In this document: positions 39,861-49,992 of the stretch, in pieces
How positions within the stretch are numbered: the stretch's first letter is position 1
How the letters are laid out: every line of letters begins with the position of its first letter
DNA from: Sheuella amnicola
GTDB lineage: Bacteria; Pseudomonadota; Gammaproteobacteria; Burkholderiales; Burkholderiaceae_B
Direction: 5' to 3'
Length of the DNA stretch: 64,000 nucleotides
Assembly: GCF_010499255.1 (NCBI RefSeq)
Contig: NZ_JAAGRN010000004.1
Location: 62,001-126,000 of the forward strand
Position numbers and translations under genes: made by a program
The notes under the pieces: generated by a model
What the model was told of the DNA's origin: nothing
Database searches by the model: none
Seen by the model: the letters and a program-made list of their open reading frames with translations, nothing else

Positions 39861-40706
39861 ATGATTTCCAAGGTACCAGAAAGAAATACCCATGTTTTGC
39901 AAGCAAAGGATTTACGCTTGCAGTATGGCGCGGCAAACCCTCTGATCGATGGGTTGAACTTGCATGTGGGCGCCGGAGAGATCGTCGCGATCCTCGGTCC
40001 AAGTGGTGTAGGCAAATCCAGTTTGTTACGTATTCTGGCGGGATTGCAACAAGCTTCCGCAGGTTCGGTGCTTGTGGATGGTGAACCCATTAGCGGGACA
40101 CATCCGCGTGTGGCCATGGCCTTCCAGGATCCAAGCCTGCTTCCCTGGTTGACCCTTGAAAAAAACGTCGCTTTCGGGCTGGATTTTCGCCATCAACCAA
40201 AAATATCCCAGGCAGAAAAAAATCAGCGCGTGATTGCCGCGATTCGCGAAGTCGGGCTTGAACATGCACGTCTTCGCATGCCCTTCGAATTGTCCGGTGG
40301 CATGGCACAACGTACTGCTCTGGCGCGTTGCATTGCGCGACAGCCCGAAGTCATTTTGCTGGACGAACCGTTCGGCGCCTTGGATGAAGTCACGCGAACC
40401 GCCATGCAGCGGTTGCTACTCAAGTTGCGGGATGATCTGGGCACGGCGGCATTGCTGATCACTCATGATATCGACGAAGCGTTGCAGGTTGCCGATCGCA
40501 TCGTCTTGCTTGGCGGCGCACCTGCGCACGTGATTGGCGAATGGCACATTGCCTATTCGCAACCCCGGGATGATCTCGTCGAAGAGTTGGGTCAATTGCG
40601 TATCGAAATTCTTCGGACCTTGCAGCGCGCCTTGCAACCCCAGTCTGCCAGGACGGGAGTCGACACCGATATGAATGTAGAGAAGGAACTTGCACATGTG
40701 TCTTGA
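39861..40706 (+). CDS. ABC transporter ATPase, nitrate/sulfonate/taurine type
   Basis: A 281-residue ATPase of the SsuB/TauB/NrtD group. Walker A GPSGVGKS at 46-53, Q-loop AFQDPSLLPWLT, signature LSGGMAQR, Walker B ILLDEPFGALDEVTR and switch LITHDIDEAL are all canonical. GGTGAG precedes the ATG at 39861. The stop overlaps the start of the binding protein gene by about 11 bases, so the operon is coupled. The 155-base gap upstream carries its likely promoter. Confidence 0.93.
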   Translation: MISKVPERNTHVLQAKDLRLQYGAANPLIDGLNLHVGAGEIVAILGPSGVGKSSLLRILAGLQQASAGSVLVDGEPISGTHPRVAMAFQDPSLLPWLTLEKNVAFGLDFRHQPKISQAEKNQRVIAAIREVGLEHARLRMPFELSGGMAQRTALARCIARQPEVILLDEPFGALDEVTRTAMQRLLLKLRDDLGTAALLITHDIDEALQVADRIVLLGGAPAHVIGEWHIAYSQPRDDLVEELGQLRIEILRTLQRALQPQSARTGVDTDMNVEKELAHVS

Positions 40707-41889
40707 ATATATTTCCCGTCGCGAGATGCTCAAACTCGCCAGTCTATTGACTGTCGGCGGTGCCGCCCCATTGCTTTCGGCATTTAATGCCCAGGCTCAA
40801 CCAAAATCCGATGGTCCGGTAAAAATAGGTTATTTGCCGATTACGGACGCGGCGCCTTTGCTTGTTGCGCACAACAACGGCTATTTCAAGGATGCGGGTG
40901 TAGAAGTCGAAAAGCCCACCATGCTTCGTAGCTGGGCCCAATTGATCGAGGCGTTTATCGCCGGCCAGGTCAACGTTGTTCACCTGCTGTCCCCCATGAC
41001 CGTATGGGCACGATTCGGCAGCAAAGTGCCTGCCAAAGTCGTGGCCTGGAATCATGTGGACGGTTCAGCATTGACTGTCGCCAAAAACATTCATGACCTG
41101 AAAGATTTGGCGGGTAAGACGATTGCGGTGCCTTTCTGGTATTCGATTCACAATGTAGTGTTGCAAGCCATGCTGCGTGATGCAGGGTTGACGCCGGTCT
41201 CAAAAAAGCAAGGTAAGCCTGCTGGCAATGAAGTCAATCTGGTTGTGATGGCTCCCTCCGATATGCCACCGGCATTGGCGACGGGCAAAATTTCGGGATA
41301 TATCGTTGCCGAACCTTTCAACGCAGTCGCGGAGGTTATGGATATCGGCAAGGTTTTGCGCTTTACCGGCGATGTATGGAAGAACCACGCCTGCTGCACG
41401 GTATTCATGCACGAACGTGATCTTGAGCAGCGTCCGGAGTGGTCGCAAAAGGTTGTGGACGCGATTGTGCGCGCACAACTATGGATTCGCGATCATCGCG
41501 AAGAGACTGCCAAGTTGCTGTCCAAAGAAGGCGTGAATCACTATACCCCGCATGCCTTGCCAGTCTTGTCGAAAGTCCTCGCGCCACCAGCCTCCGATAC
41601 CGAAACCTATCTGGCGTCGCGTGCGATCAGACACGCACAGTGGCAGGAGAAGCGTATCGATTTTCAGCCTTATCCTTATCCGAGCTATACCGAAGAGCTG
41701 GTTGCCCGACTCAAGGACACCTTGATCGAAGCGGATCGCGGCTTTTTGACTTCATTGGATGGCAAAACGGCGGCATCGCAACTTGTGGATGATCGCTTCG
41801 TCAAGCGCGCCATCGAAGCGTTGGGTGGAATGTCCAAGTTTGGTCAGCCCGCCGGATATTCACGCAAGGAAGTGATTGAGTTGTCATGA
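40696..41889 (+). CDS. ABC transporter binding protein, NrtA/SsuA-like, Tat-exported
   Basis: A 397-residue periplasmic protein. The start SRREMLKLASLL is a good twin-arginine signal followed by a hydrophobic stretch and cleavage near AQAQP, so the protein is probably exported folded. The mature start IGYLPITDAAPLLVAHNNGYF closely follows the NrtA/CmpA-type (nitrate/bicarbonate) and SsuA-type (sulfonate) pattern. The ATG at 40696 has AAGGAA seven bases before. The ligand is unknown; the gene pair with an SsuC-like permease does not decide among nitrate, bicarbonate, sulfonates or pyrimidine precursors. Confidence 0.88.
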   Translation: MCLEYISRREMLKLASLLTVGGAAPLLSAFNAQAQPKSDGPVKIGYLPITDAAPLLVAHNNGYFKDAGVEVEKPTMLRSWAQLIEAFIAGQVNVVHLLSPMTVWARFGSKVPAKVVAWNHVDGSALTVAKNIHDLKDLAGKTIAVPFWYSIHNVVLQAMLRDAGLTPVSKKQGKPAGNEVNLVVMAPSDMPPALATGKISGYIVAEPFNAVAEVMDIGKVLRFTGDVWKNHACCTVFMHERDLEQRPEWSQKVVDAIVRAQLWIRDHREETAKLLSKEGVNHYTPHALPVLSKVLAPPASDTETYLASRAIRHAQWQEKRIDFQPYPYPSYTEELVARLKDTLIEADRGFLTSLDGKTAASQLVDDRFVKRAIEALGGMSKFGQPAGYSRKEVIELS

Positions 41890-42656
41890 GCGAGCGTTCA
41901 AAGTCGGATGCTGTTGTACGCGCACTTCAGGGATTAGCCGGTATCCTTCTGATGGTGGGAATTTGGTGGTTGCTCACGGTTCCCTTCACGCCCGCCGATA
42001 GCATGGGGCAGCGTTTTGCTCCGGGTCCTGCGCTTATTGCGCTTTATGAATTGCTCAAAGGTGGCGAGATCTGGATACATATTGTGGTCAGCTTGCAGCG
42101 CGTGGCCATTGGGTTGTTTTTTGCTTTACTGGTGGGCGTGCCGCTCGGATTGTTGTTGGGAGCCTCCAACTTCATGAATGCAACCCTTTCGCCCGCATTC
42201 CAATTCTTGCGAATGATTTCGCCTTTGTCGTGGATGCCGATTGCTGTGATGGCATTCGGTGTAGGTGATAAGCCGGTTTATTTTTTGTTGGCTTTCGCAG
42301 CAATGTGGCCCATCATGCTCAACACATTGGCAGGGGTTAAGCAGTTGGATCGCCGCTGGTTGCAGTTGTCGCAAAGCTTGTCGGCAACCCACTGGGAGAC
42401 GCTCAAGGGCGTTGTCTTGCCTGGTGTGCTTGGGCATATTCTGACCGGTACGCGACTGGCCATCGGCATTGTCTGGATCGTATTGGTGCCATGCGAAATG
42501 CTAGGCGTATCCGCGGGCCTCGGATACTTCATCCTGGATACCCGTGATCGCCTGGCGTACAACGAATTAATGGCAACAGTCGTGCTGATCGGTCTGCTGG
42601 GGTTCTTGCTCGACACCGGCTTTAGAAAACTCTATAGCCTCTGGAACAAGCATTAA
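41886..42656 (+). CDS. ABC transporter permease, SsuC/TauC/NrtB type
   Basis: A 256-residue inner-membrane permease with about six helices. The family features are LQRVAIGLFFALLVGVPLGLLLG near residues 59-82 and the coupling region LSQSLSATHWETLKGVVLPGV. The ATG overlaps the preceding TGA (ATGA), completing a three-gene ATPase-receptor-permease importer. No metabolic enzyme accompanies it. Confidence 0.93.
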   Translation: MSERSKSDAVVRALQGLAGILLMVGIWWLLTVPFTPADSMGQRFAPGPALIALYELLKGGEIWIHIVVSLQRVAIGLFFALLVGVPLGLLLGASNFMNATLSPAFQFLRMISPLSWMPIAVMAFGVGDKPVYFLLAFAAMWPIMLNTLAGVKQLDRRWLQLSQSLSATHWETLKGVVLPGVLGHILTGTRLAIGIVWIVLVPCEMLGVSAGLGYFILDTRDRLAYNELMATVVLIGLLGFLLDTGFRKLYSLWNKH

Positions 42657-42678
42657 TTGTCGATCTTTCGTGTTGATG

Positions 42679-44154
42679 TTAGTGCAAGACTTTTGATGCC
42701 GCCCAGAATAAGCCAGCTGACAACAACATGGAGGCGGGCAACGTTAACACCCATGCCATCATGATTGTCTTGACGGTGTTGGTATGTAGCCCGCTTCTAT
42801 TGGCAACCATGGTGCCAGCCACGCCGGACGACAGGACGTGGGTGGTTGAAACCGGAAGGCGATAGATATTTGCCAGGCCAATCATGATGACCGCAGTCAC
42901 CTGTGCGCACATTCCTTGTGCGTAAGTCATGCCTGCCTTGCCGATTTTTTCGCCTACAGTAAGCACGACACGTTTCCAGCCAACCATTGTCCCCAGACCA
43001 AGTGCCAGTGCAACCGCAAGGATGACCCAGAAGGGTGAATATTCGGTAGTTGACACGAGATCCTGGTGAAGTTTTTTCAAGTCCGACTTTTCGCGGCTTG
43101 GCAACCCTGGCAGTGCGGTGACCTTGCGGGCGGTGTCATCCAGGCAAAGCAGATAGCGTCGGGTTTCAATGCGCTTTTCGGGAGTGAGCGTCTCGTAATC
43201 GCGCACACCTTCGAGATTTTTGCGAACCGCGGCGATTGTCGCCATCGTAGTCGTAGGGTCGCAGCGATATACCTTTGGAAGATCTTCCCGGGAGTTCGCT
43301 TTTTCGAGCATCAGAAACTCGCCAAGCGTGTGGGTATTGCGTTCGTAGAACTCGCTCAGGTGCAGGGCTGCATCGTAAGTTCTTTTGATCTGGTAAGGAG
43401 TAGCTTCAAGGTCAAGCACGAACTTGGCCGGCACGATACCGATCAGAACGAGCATGATTAGCCCGATACCTTTTTGGCCGTCATTTGATCCATGTACAAA
43501 ACTGACTCCCATGGCCGAAGCGATCAAAACAACGCGGTTCCAGAAAGGGGGGCGCTTTTTTTCTGCCACTTCGCGCCGCTTTTCTGGCGTGATGTGCATT
43601 TTCGAAAGAGGCGCGAAATATTTCAGCAAGACCAGAAACAGGCCTGCAAGCAGAAAACCGGCAGCGGGAGAAAATACAAGCGACATCCCGATTTCGATCG
43701 CTTTGCGCCAGTTCACCCCTTCGGTCAAGGGAATGCCGGTGATCCATGCGTTTGCCAGACCCACGCCGAGAATGGAACCGATCAGGGTATGGGAGCTGGA
43801 CGCAGGGATGCCGAAATACCAGGTGCCGAGGTTCCAGGCGATAGCGGCGGTCAGCATGGCAAACACCATGATCAGGCCGCGGCTGGTGTCCACATCTATC
43901 AGGAGTTCGACGGGTAGCAGGTGGACAATGGCGTACGCGACCCCGACGCCTCCAAGCAAGACACCAAGAAAATTGAAGATTCCCGACGCCACGACCGCCA
44001 GATGGGGGGGCATGGCTTTTGTATAGATGACAGTTGCGACGGCGTTTGCCGTGTCGTGAAACCCGTTGATGAATTCGAAAGCCAGAACAAAGGTCAGCGC
44101 CAGTATCAGACTGATAATGACCCAAGGGGTCAGTCCTGCGAACAGATCGAACAT
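42679..44154 (-). CDS. pit: Low-affinity inorganic phosphate transporter, Pit family
   Basis: A 491-residue polytopic carrier that imports metal-phosphate with protons. Two PHO-4 signature repeats are visible: FEFINGFHDTANAVATVIYTKAM near residues 27-49 and the C-terminal GLANIYRLPVSTTHVLSSGVAG. A hydrophilic central loop (about 215-360) with several His and Lys separates the halves, as in PitA/PitB. It is convergent with the ABC permease across 22 bases. No phoU-like gene (often linked to Pit) is adjacent. Confidence 0.94.
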   Translation of the reverse strand: MFDLFAGLTPWVIISLILALTFVLAFEFINGFHDTANAVATVIYTKAMPPHLAVVASGIFNFLGVLLGGVGVAYAIVHLLPVELLIDVDTSRGLIMVFAMLTAAIAWNLGTWYFGIPASSSHTLIGSILGVGLANAWITGIPLTEGVNWRKAIEIGMSLVFSPAAGFLLAGLFLVLLKYFAPLSKMHITPEKRREVAEKKRPPFWNRVVLIASAMGVSFVHGSNDGQKGIGLIMLVLIGIVPAKFVLDLEATPYQIKRTYDAALHLSEFYERNTHTLGEFLMLEKANSREDLPKVYRCDPTTTMATIAAVRKNLEGVRDYETLTPEKRIETRRYLLCLDDTARKVTALPGLPSREKSDLKKLHQDLVSTTEYSPFWVILAVALALGLGTMVGWKRVVLTVGEKIGKAGMTYAQGMCAQVTAVIMIGLANIYRLPVSTTHVLSSGVAGTMVANRSGLHTNTVKTIMMAWVLTLPASMLLSAGLFWAASKVLH

Positions 44155-44308
44155 GATGATTTCTTGAGTGGATTTGCCGTATTTTACTTGTAATGCTTAT
44201 GTCATGTTTTTGTTCGGTTTGGCGCTACTTGTTTCGAACCCTCCAGACTTTAGGTACATTAATGGCTCGTGTTTAAGCGATGTTTCACCAATCATTCATA
44301 GAGAAATC

Positions 44309-44941
44309 ATGTCAAACTCGTCCGTGCCTGCCTCTCAATCTTCTTCCGATACATTGCGTGTCGGGTTGGTGTCTGTTTCCGATCGGGCTTCATCCGGCGT
44401 GTATGAAGATCAGGGCATCCCCGCGCTGGTGGCTTGGCTTGAAAAGGCTATGCGCACCCCGGTGCAGACGGTGCCAAGATTGATACAGGATGACGCGTCG
44501 ACTATTTCGGCGACCTTAATCGAATTGGTAGATGTCCAGAGATGCCATTTGGTGCTGACCACGGGCGGGACGGGACCAGCGCGACGTGACGTAACGCCGG
44601 AGGCGACCCAGGCGGTTGCCACCCGTGAAATGCCGGGTTTTGGCGAGCAAATGCGCCAAATCAGCCTGCAATTCGTTCCGACAGCAATCTTGTCACGCCA
44701 GGTCGCAGTGCTCAGGGAAATCGAAGGGCACGCCGCGTTGATCATCAATTTGCCTGGCCAACCCAAAGCAATCAGCGAAACACTCGAGGGGCTCAAACGA
44801 GAAGACGGCAGCCAGGTTGTGTCCGGAATTTTCGCTGCCGTGCCTTACTGTATCGACTTGATCGGTGGCCCATATATCGATACGCATGATGCCGTGGTCA
44901 AGGCTTTTCGACCGAAATCGGCTCGCAGACCTCAGGCCTGA
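44309..44941 (+). CDS. mogA: Molybdopterin adenylyltransferase MogA
   Basis: A 210-residue enzyme that adenylates molybdopterin before molybdenum insertion by MoeA. The nucleotide-binding signature TTGGTGPARRDVTPEAT and the C-terminal GGPYIDTHDAVVKAFRPKSAR are typical of MogA, giving a better match than MoaB. I chose the ATG at 44309, where similarity starts after a short Ser-rich lead; the frame is open upstream to 44168 but non-conserved. No other moa or moe gene is in the window. Confidence 0.92.
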   Translation: MSNSSVPASQSSSDTLRVGLVSVSDRASSGVYEDQGIPALVAWLEKAMRTPVQTVPRLIQDDASTISATLIELVDVQRCHLVLTTGGTGPARRDVTPEATQAVATREMPGFGEQMRQISLQFVPTAILSRQVAVLREIEGHAALIINLPGQPKAISETLEGLKREDGSQVVSGIFAAVPYCIDLIGGPYIDTHDAVVKAFRPKSARRPQA

Positions 44942-44947
44942 AGTCTT

Positions 44948-46069
44948 CTATTTAGGGGATCGACCAAGCCGCCAGAGGGATGTGATTTCGAGGCGACGCG
45001 CATCGGCAAGCGGATCTTCCGGATCGAGCGATTTAGGGTGCACAGGGCGAGTGTCGATTCTTTCCAGCACTTCGAGTCCGGCGTGCTCTATTTTTTCGAG
45101 CAGGTATGCGCGCGAGCGCAAGCCGAGATGTTCAGCCAGGTCCGACATGATCAGCCATGCTTGTCCTCCCGGCTTGAGGTGCGCTGCTGCGCCGGACAGG
45201 AAATGGTTCAGCATGGCCTGATCCGGATCGTAAATAGCTTGCTCCAGAGTCGAGCTCGGTCGTCCGGGTAGCCACGGCGGATTGCAGATGACCAAATCGG
45301 CTTGGCCGAACGGGAACAAGTCCATTTCCTTGACTTGGACCTGTTTGTGCATGCCCAGTCGTGCGATATTTTCCGCCGCGCATGCAATCGCAGAGGGGTT
45401 GATGTCCGTTGCGATAACTTTTTTCATTCCCTTTTTAACCAGCAGCGCGGCGAGGACGCCTGTGCCGGTTCCGATATCGAAAGCCATCTCGATGCCGGGC
45501 AGAGGCGTGCGCACGACCAGATCCAGATATTCGGATCGCGTCGGCGCAAACACGCCATAGTGCGGGTGGATTGCTGCGCCGAGTGCGGGCACATCAACGC
45601 CTTTCTTGCGCCATTCGTAGGCGCTGATGACTCCTAATAGCTCAGTCAAGGGCACAACATATCCATGCGTGTCCTCTCCGTAGGCAGCCTCGCAGGCCAG
45701 TCTGATGTCAGGCGCGCGGCGGTGTTTGAGCTGGTGGCCGGAATCCACGGCAAGCAAGAGCATGCCCATGGTCCGTGCCCTTTGCGAGCGGGCCAGCCTG
45801 ATTTTGTGGAATCTTTCGGGGTAGGGTAGATCCGAGTATTTGACAGGCCGTCTGGCGGTGCGCCGTCCAAGGGCTTGCAAAAGCTGCCGCGCATTCTGGA
45901 AGTCCCCGGTCCAGAGCAGTCCTACACCCTCGCTGGCAAGCCGGTAAGCCACATCCGCGGACATGGTGTCGTCGGCTTGTTGAAAGCGTCGCGGCGCAGC
46001 CCAGCCGTTTTCCGATCGCCAGGGTAGTGGTAGCGCACACTCCGGGTGTTTAATGTCGCCATCGGGCAT
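44948..46069 (-). CDS. SAM-dependent methyltransferase, small-domain (MTS) class
   Basis: A 373-residue class I methyltransferase. An N-terminal domain of about 180 residues, unlike RlmG's, is followed by the MTS domain with DIGTGTGVLAALL as SAM motif I, ATDINPSAIACA, and the N6-adenine/glutamine-type active site NPPW in VICNPPWLPG. The NPPW signature implies methylation of a planar amide or exocyclic amine (nucleic acid base or protein Gln). It resembles the PrmB/RlmG branch, but the target is not known. ATG at 46069. Confidence 0.85.
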   Translation of the reverse strand: MPDGDIKHPECALPLPWRSENGWAAPRRFQQADDTMSADVAYRLASEGVGLLWTGDFQNARQLLQALGRRTARRPVKYSDLPYPERFHKIRLARSQRARTMGMLLLAVDSGHQLKHRRAPDIRLACEAAYGEDTHGYVVPLTELLGVISAYEWRKKGVDVPALGAAIHPHYGVFAPTRSEYLDLVVRTPLPGIEMAFDIGTGTGVLAALLVKKGMKKVIATDINPSAIACAAENIARLGMHKQVQVKEMDLFPFGQADLVICNPPWLPGRPSSTLEQAIYDPDQAMLNHFLSGAAAHLKPGGQAWLIMSDLAEHLGLRSRAYLLEKIEHAGLEVLERIDTRPVHPKSLDPEDPLADARRLEITSLWRLGRSPK

Positions 46070-46222
46070 GAGTTTGTCTCTTGGGTGTAAGGTCGAAAAA
46101 AGAGGGGTGCTTGGCTAAAGAAAGCTTTGAAATGACTTAAAAGGCAAAGACTGTCATGCTGCCGTAAAATAACAGGTTAATTCCAGATCAACCCTGACAT
46201 TTTGCTCTAAAAAGGATTTCTC

Positions 46223-47287
46223 ATGGCTCTCGTATCAATGCGCCAGCTTTTGGATCATGCCGCGGAACACGGCTACGGTATTCCCGCTTTCAACGTGAAC
46301 AACCTCGAGCAGGTTCAGGCCATCATGGAAGCCGCTGCCCAAACCGATAGCCCTGTCATCATGCAGGCATCTGCCGGCGCACGCAAATACGCAGGAGAAG
46401 GATTTCTGAAGTACCTGATTCAGGCCGCCGTCGAATCGTATCCCCATATTCCGGTCGTGATGCACCAGGACCACGGACAGTCTCCCAAGATTTGCCAGGG
46501 TGCCATCGATCTCGGGTTCTCCAGCGTGATGATGGATGGCTCATTGAAAGAAGACGGCAAAACCATTGCGGACTACGAATACAACGTCGCCGTTACCAAG
46601 CAGGTAGTCGATATGGCTCACAAGCTTGGTGTAACGGTCGAGGGCGAGTTGGGCTGCCTGGGATCACTCGAAACCATGCAAGGCGACAAGGAAGACGGCC
46701 ACGGTGCCGATGGCAAGCTGACTATGGATCAGTTGCTGACGGACCCTGAGCAGGCTGCCGACTTTGTCCGTCGCACACAGCTGGATGCATTGGCTATTGC
46801 GATCGGCACCAGTCATGGTGCATACAAATTTACTCGCAAACCCACCGGCGATATTCTGTCGATTGCTCGCATCAAAGAAATCAATAAGCGTTTGCCCAAC
46901 ACTCACTTGGTCATGCACGGCAGCTCGAGCGTGCCACAAGAATTGCTGGCCGAGATCCGCCAGTTCGGCGGCGACATGAAAGAAACCTACGGTGTGCCGG
47001 TTGAAGAAATTCAGGAAGCCATCAAGTTTGGTGTGCGCAAGATCAATATCGACACCGATATCCGTTTGGCGATGACCGGCGCGATCCGTCGTTTCTTCGC
47101 CGAAAATCCAGGCAAGTTCGATCCGCGCGAATACCTCAAGCCCGCACGCGAAGCCGCCAAGGCAATTTGTGTTGCGCGCTATCAGCAGTTCGGCACAGCA
47201 GGCAATGCCAGCAAAATCAAAGTCACTCCCTTGAAAGAAGTGGCTGCCCAGTATGCTGCAGGTAAGCTGGCGCAGGTTGTGCAGTAA
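46223..47287 (+). CDS. fba: Class II fructose-bisphosphate aldolase
   Basis: A 354-residue zinc-dependent aldolase cleaving fructose-1,6-bisphosphate (and sedoheptulose-1,7-bisphosphate in CbbA types). Zinc ligands start with HQDHG in [30 protein letters not shown] and the C-terminal [11 protein letters not shown] match the CbbA/Calvin-type subfamily common in betaproteobacteria. AAAAGGA precedes the ATG. A terminator hairpin follows, so fba can end independently of purC. Confidence 0.96.
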   Translation: MALVSMRQLLDHAAEHGYGIPAFNVNNLEQVQAIMEAAAQTDSPVIMQASAGARKYAGEGFLKYLIQAAVESYPHIPVVMHQDHGQSPKICQGAIDLGFSSVMMDGSLKEDGKTIADYEYNVAVTKQVVDMAHKLGVTVEGELGCLGSLETMQGDKEDGHGADGKLTMDQLLTDPEQAADFVRRTQLDALAIAIGTSHGAYKFTRKPTGDILSIARIKEINKRLPNTHLVMHGSSSVPQELLAEIRQFGGDMKETYGVPVEEIQEAIKFGVRKINIDTDIRLAMTGAIRRFFAENPGKFDPREYLKPAREAAKAICVARYQQFGTAGNASKIKVTPLKEVAAQYAAGKLAQVVQ

Positions 47288-47321
47288 TCACTGCGGTTAA
47301 AATTCGGATAACTGCCGAACT

Positions 47322-47350
47322 AAAGCGGACGTCAGGTCCGCTTTTACTTT
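47322..47350 (+). terminator. Intrinsic terminator between fba and purC
   Basis: A 9-base-pair stem (AAAGCGGAC with GTCCGCTTT, loop of five) is followed by TACTTTT, 35 bases after the fba stop and 14 before the purC start. The T-run is interrupted, so some read-through into purC is possible. Confidence 0.75.
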
Positions 47351-47363
47351 TATAGGTAAAAAC

Positions 47364-48245
47364 GTGGCCTCACCTATTCTTCAATCTTCCATTAAGTCCC
47401 TCCCTTTGCTGGCGCGCGGCAAAGTGCGCGATATGTACGCGGTGGGTGATGACAAGCTGTTGATCGTTGCAACGGATCGCATTTCGGCATTCGATGTGAT
47501 TCTGGATGATCCCATCCCCGGCAAAGGCCAGGTTCTGAAAGAGTTGACTGACTTCTGGTTGAATAAGCTTGCCCACGTATTGCCGAACCATTCCACAGGT
47601 ATCAATCCGGAAGATGTGGTTGCAGCCGATGAGCGTGATCAGGTGGTTGGAAGAGCGGTTGTCGTTAAACGACTCAAACCCATACTGGTTGAAGCCGTTG
47701 CGCGCGGATATCTGATCGGTTCTGGTTGGAAGGATTACCAGACAACGGGTTCGGTATGCGGGATCAAGTTGCCCGCTGGGTTAAAACAGGCAAGCAAACT
47801 GCCCCAGCCGATTTTCACGCCCGCAGCCAAAGCTGAGTTTGGCTTGCATGACGAAAACGTCGATTTTGCCCATGTCGTAAAAGAAGTCGGTCAAGAGATG
47901 GCCGAGCGCATCCGCGATGTGACATTGCGCCTTTACAGCGAAGCTGCTGTGTTTGCCGCAACCAAAGGCATCATCATTGCTGACACGAAATTCGAATTCG
48001 GCCTAGATGACAAGGGCACGCTTCACTTGATGGATGAGGTTCTGACGCCTGATTCCTCGCGCTTCTGGCCTGCGGGCGAATACAAGGAGGGTATCAGCCC
48101 GCCATCTTTCGATAAACAATTTGTGCGCGACTGGCTTGAAACGCAGGTTTGGGATAAAACGCCGCCTGCGCCGCGTTTGCCCTCCGATGTCATCGCAAAG
48201 ACAGCGGCAAAATATCGCGAGGCGCTAGAGCGTTTGATCAAGTGA
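47364..48245 (+). CDS. purC: Phosphoribosylaminoimidazole-succinocarboxamide synthase PurC
   Basis: Joins aspartate to CAIR in purine synthesis, using ATP. The 293-residue protein starts at a GTG at 47364 with an AGG-type site. Family blocks: ARGKVRDMY near 19-27, [21 protein letters not shown], and the C-terminal [12 protein letters not shown]. The length matches the longer proteobacterial/yeast-type SAICAR synthetase. It leads purC-purE-purK. Confidence 0.97.
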   Translation: MASPILQSSIKSLPLLARGKVRDMYAVGDDKLLIVATDRISAFDVILDDPIPGKGQVLKELTDFWLNKLAHVLPNHSTGINPEDVVAADERDQVVGRAVVVKRLKPILVEAVARGYLIGSGWKDYQTTGSVCGIKLPAGLKQASKLPQPIFTPAAKAEFGLHDENVDFAHVVKEVGQEMAERIRDVTLRLYSEAAVFAATKGIIIADTKFEFGLDDKGTLHLMDEVLTPDSSRFWPAGEYKEGISPPSFDKQFVRDWLETQVWDKTPPAPRLPSDVIAKTAAKYREALERLIK

Positions 48246-48307
48246 TTTGATCAGACTCACTATTCGGCCTAGTCACTTATCTATTTGCTTTTACTCAGGG
48301 AATTTGC

Positions 48308-48841
48308 ATGTCAATTTCTACCAATCAAACCGGTTCGACAACTACCGACTCCGCTGTGTCACCGGTGGTCGGGGTGATCATGGGATCTTCGAGCGATTGG
48401 GATGTGATGCAACATGCAGTCAATATGCTTAAAGATTTCGGCATCCCTTGCGAAACACGCGTCGTATCTGCGCATCGCATGCCCCATGACATGGCAGATT
48501 ATGGCGCGGCTGCTGCCGATCGCGGATTGCGTGCGATTATTGCCGGTGCTGGTGGCGCGGCTCATTTGCCCGGCATGATGGCCGCACTGACCGAAGTGCC
48601 TGTTTTTGGAGTTCCCGTTCCTTCCAAATATTTGCGTGGCGAAGATTCCCTGTTATCGATTGTGCAAATGCCTAAAGGTGTTCCCGTTGCTACTTTTGCG
48701 ATTGGCGAGGCGGGCGCGGCGAATGCTGCGCTGCATGCAATTGCAAATCTGGCGACAACCGATGCAGCCTTGCGCGATAAGTTGCGTGCGTTTCGCGCCA
48801 AACAGACCGAAGCTGCGCGTGCCATGAAGGTGCCCGCATGA
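48308..48841 (+). CDS. purE: N5-carboxyaminoimidazole ribonucleotide mutase PurE (class I)
   Basis: Converts N5-CAIR to CAIR. The 177-residue protein carries the PurE signature [14 protein letters not shown] and the catalytic VSAHRMPH with its conserved His, then [12 protein letters not shown]. The first 20 residues (Ser/Thr-rich) are an extra lead relative to E. coli. The stop overlaps the start of purK by four bases. Confidence 0.97.
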   Translation: MSISTNQTGSTTTDSAVSPVVGVIMGSSSDWDVMQHAVNMLKDFGIPCETRVVSAHRMPHDMADYGAAAADRGLRAIIAGAGGAAHLPGMMAALTEVPVFGVPVPSKYLRGEDSLLSIVQMPKGVPVATFAIGEAGAANAALHAIANLATTDAALRDKLRAFRAKQTEAARAMKVPA

Positions 48842-49992
48842 TTGCGCCGGGTGAGTGGTTGGGTCTGTTGGGTGGCGGACAGCTTGGCAGAATGTTTTGT
48901 CACGCTGCTCAATCCATGGGATATCGCGTTGTTGTGCTTGACCCCGCGGCGGATGGTCCTGCCGCAGTCGTGGCTGATGCGCATATTCATGCCGACTATG
49001 ACGACCAGAATGGTTTGCTTAAATTGTCGCAGCGTTGCCGTGCAGTGACGACCGAGTTCGAAAACGTTCCGGCAAAAAGTTTGCAGGCGTTGTCCTCTCA
49101 TTGCCGCGTCACGCCTGGTGCCCATGCGGTCGAGATTGTTCAGGATCGTATCGCCGAAAAGGCTTTCATCACGAGTCAAGGTGTTGCCGTCGCACCCTAT
49201 ATCCCGGTGCGTTCATCGCAAGATATCGTTCAGGCACCCGTGGATTTATTTCCCGGTATCCTGAAGGTTGCCCGTCTGGGTTACGACGGCAAAGGTCAGG
49301 CCCGGGTGCGCACCCGTGATGAGGCTCTTGCGGCTTTTACCGAGTTTGGCGGTGTGCCTTGCGTACTCGAGGCGATGCTTGACCTCAAGAAAGAATTGTC
49401 GGTGGTGATGGCCCGAGGCCTGGACGGCAAGTGCGAGGTGTTTCCCGTCGCGACCAATGTCCATCATGATGGCATTCTGGCTGTCACGACTGTCGATATC
49501 ACTCCGGTCGCATTGACCGAACAGGCCACGCAAGCTGCGTTTGCGATCGCAAAAGGTCTGGATTATCACGGCGTGATGTGTGTCGAATTTTTTGTTGTCG
49601 GTGACGGTCAATTGCTTGTCAACGAAATCGCTCCGCGACCGCACAATAGCGGCCACTATACGATGAATGCCTGTGTGACCAGCCAGTTTGAGCAACAGGC
49701 TCGTGTCATGGCGCATTTGCCCTTAGGTTGTACGCGTCTGTTGGCTCCTGTTGTCATGTTGAACATCCTTGGAGATGCCTGGTATCCGGACCAAAGCGAT
49801 GAGCAGGCCGAGCCTGACTGGGTTTCGGTCTTGGCCGTTCCGGGTGCATCATTGCACCTGTACGGCAAGCGCGAAGCGCGTCGTGGCCGTAAGATGGGGC
49901 ATGTCAATGTCACGGCCGAAACGCTTGAAAAGGCCAAAGAAGCAGCCAACCAGATCGTTCAAATCTTGCGCTTGCCTGTTGCCGTAGCCTGA
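48838..49992 (+). CDS. purK: N5-carboxyaminoimidazole ribonucleotide synthase PurK
   Basis: ATP-grasp enzyme making N5-CAIR from AIR, bicarbonate and ATP. The 384-residue protein starts [18 protein letters not shown], has the ATP-grasp lysine region [15 protein letters not shown], and [14 protein letters not shown] near the end of the grasp. Its start overlaps purE (ATGA), and its stop shares a base with the following Sua5-type gene (TGATG), so all of purE, purK and sua5 are coupled. Confidence 0.97.
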   Translation: MIAPGEWLGLLGGGQLGRMFCHAAQSMGYRVVVLDPAADGPAAVVADAHIHADYDDQNGLLKLSQRCRAVTTEFENVPAKSLQALSSHCRVTPGAHAVEIVQDRIAEKAFITSQGVAVAPYIPVRSSQDIVQAPVDLFPGILKVARLGYDGKGQARVRTRDEALAAFTEFGGVPCVLEAMLDLKKELSVVMARGLDGKCEVFPVATNVHHDGILAVTTVDITPVALTEQATQAAFAIAKGLDYHGVMCVEFFVVGDGQLLVNEIAPRPHNSGHYTMNACVTSQFEQQARVMAHLPLGCTRLLAPVVMLNILGDAWYPDQSDEQAEPDWVSVLAVPGASLHLYGKREARRGRKMGHVNVTAETLEKAKEAANQIVQILRLPVAVA

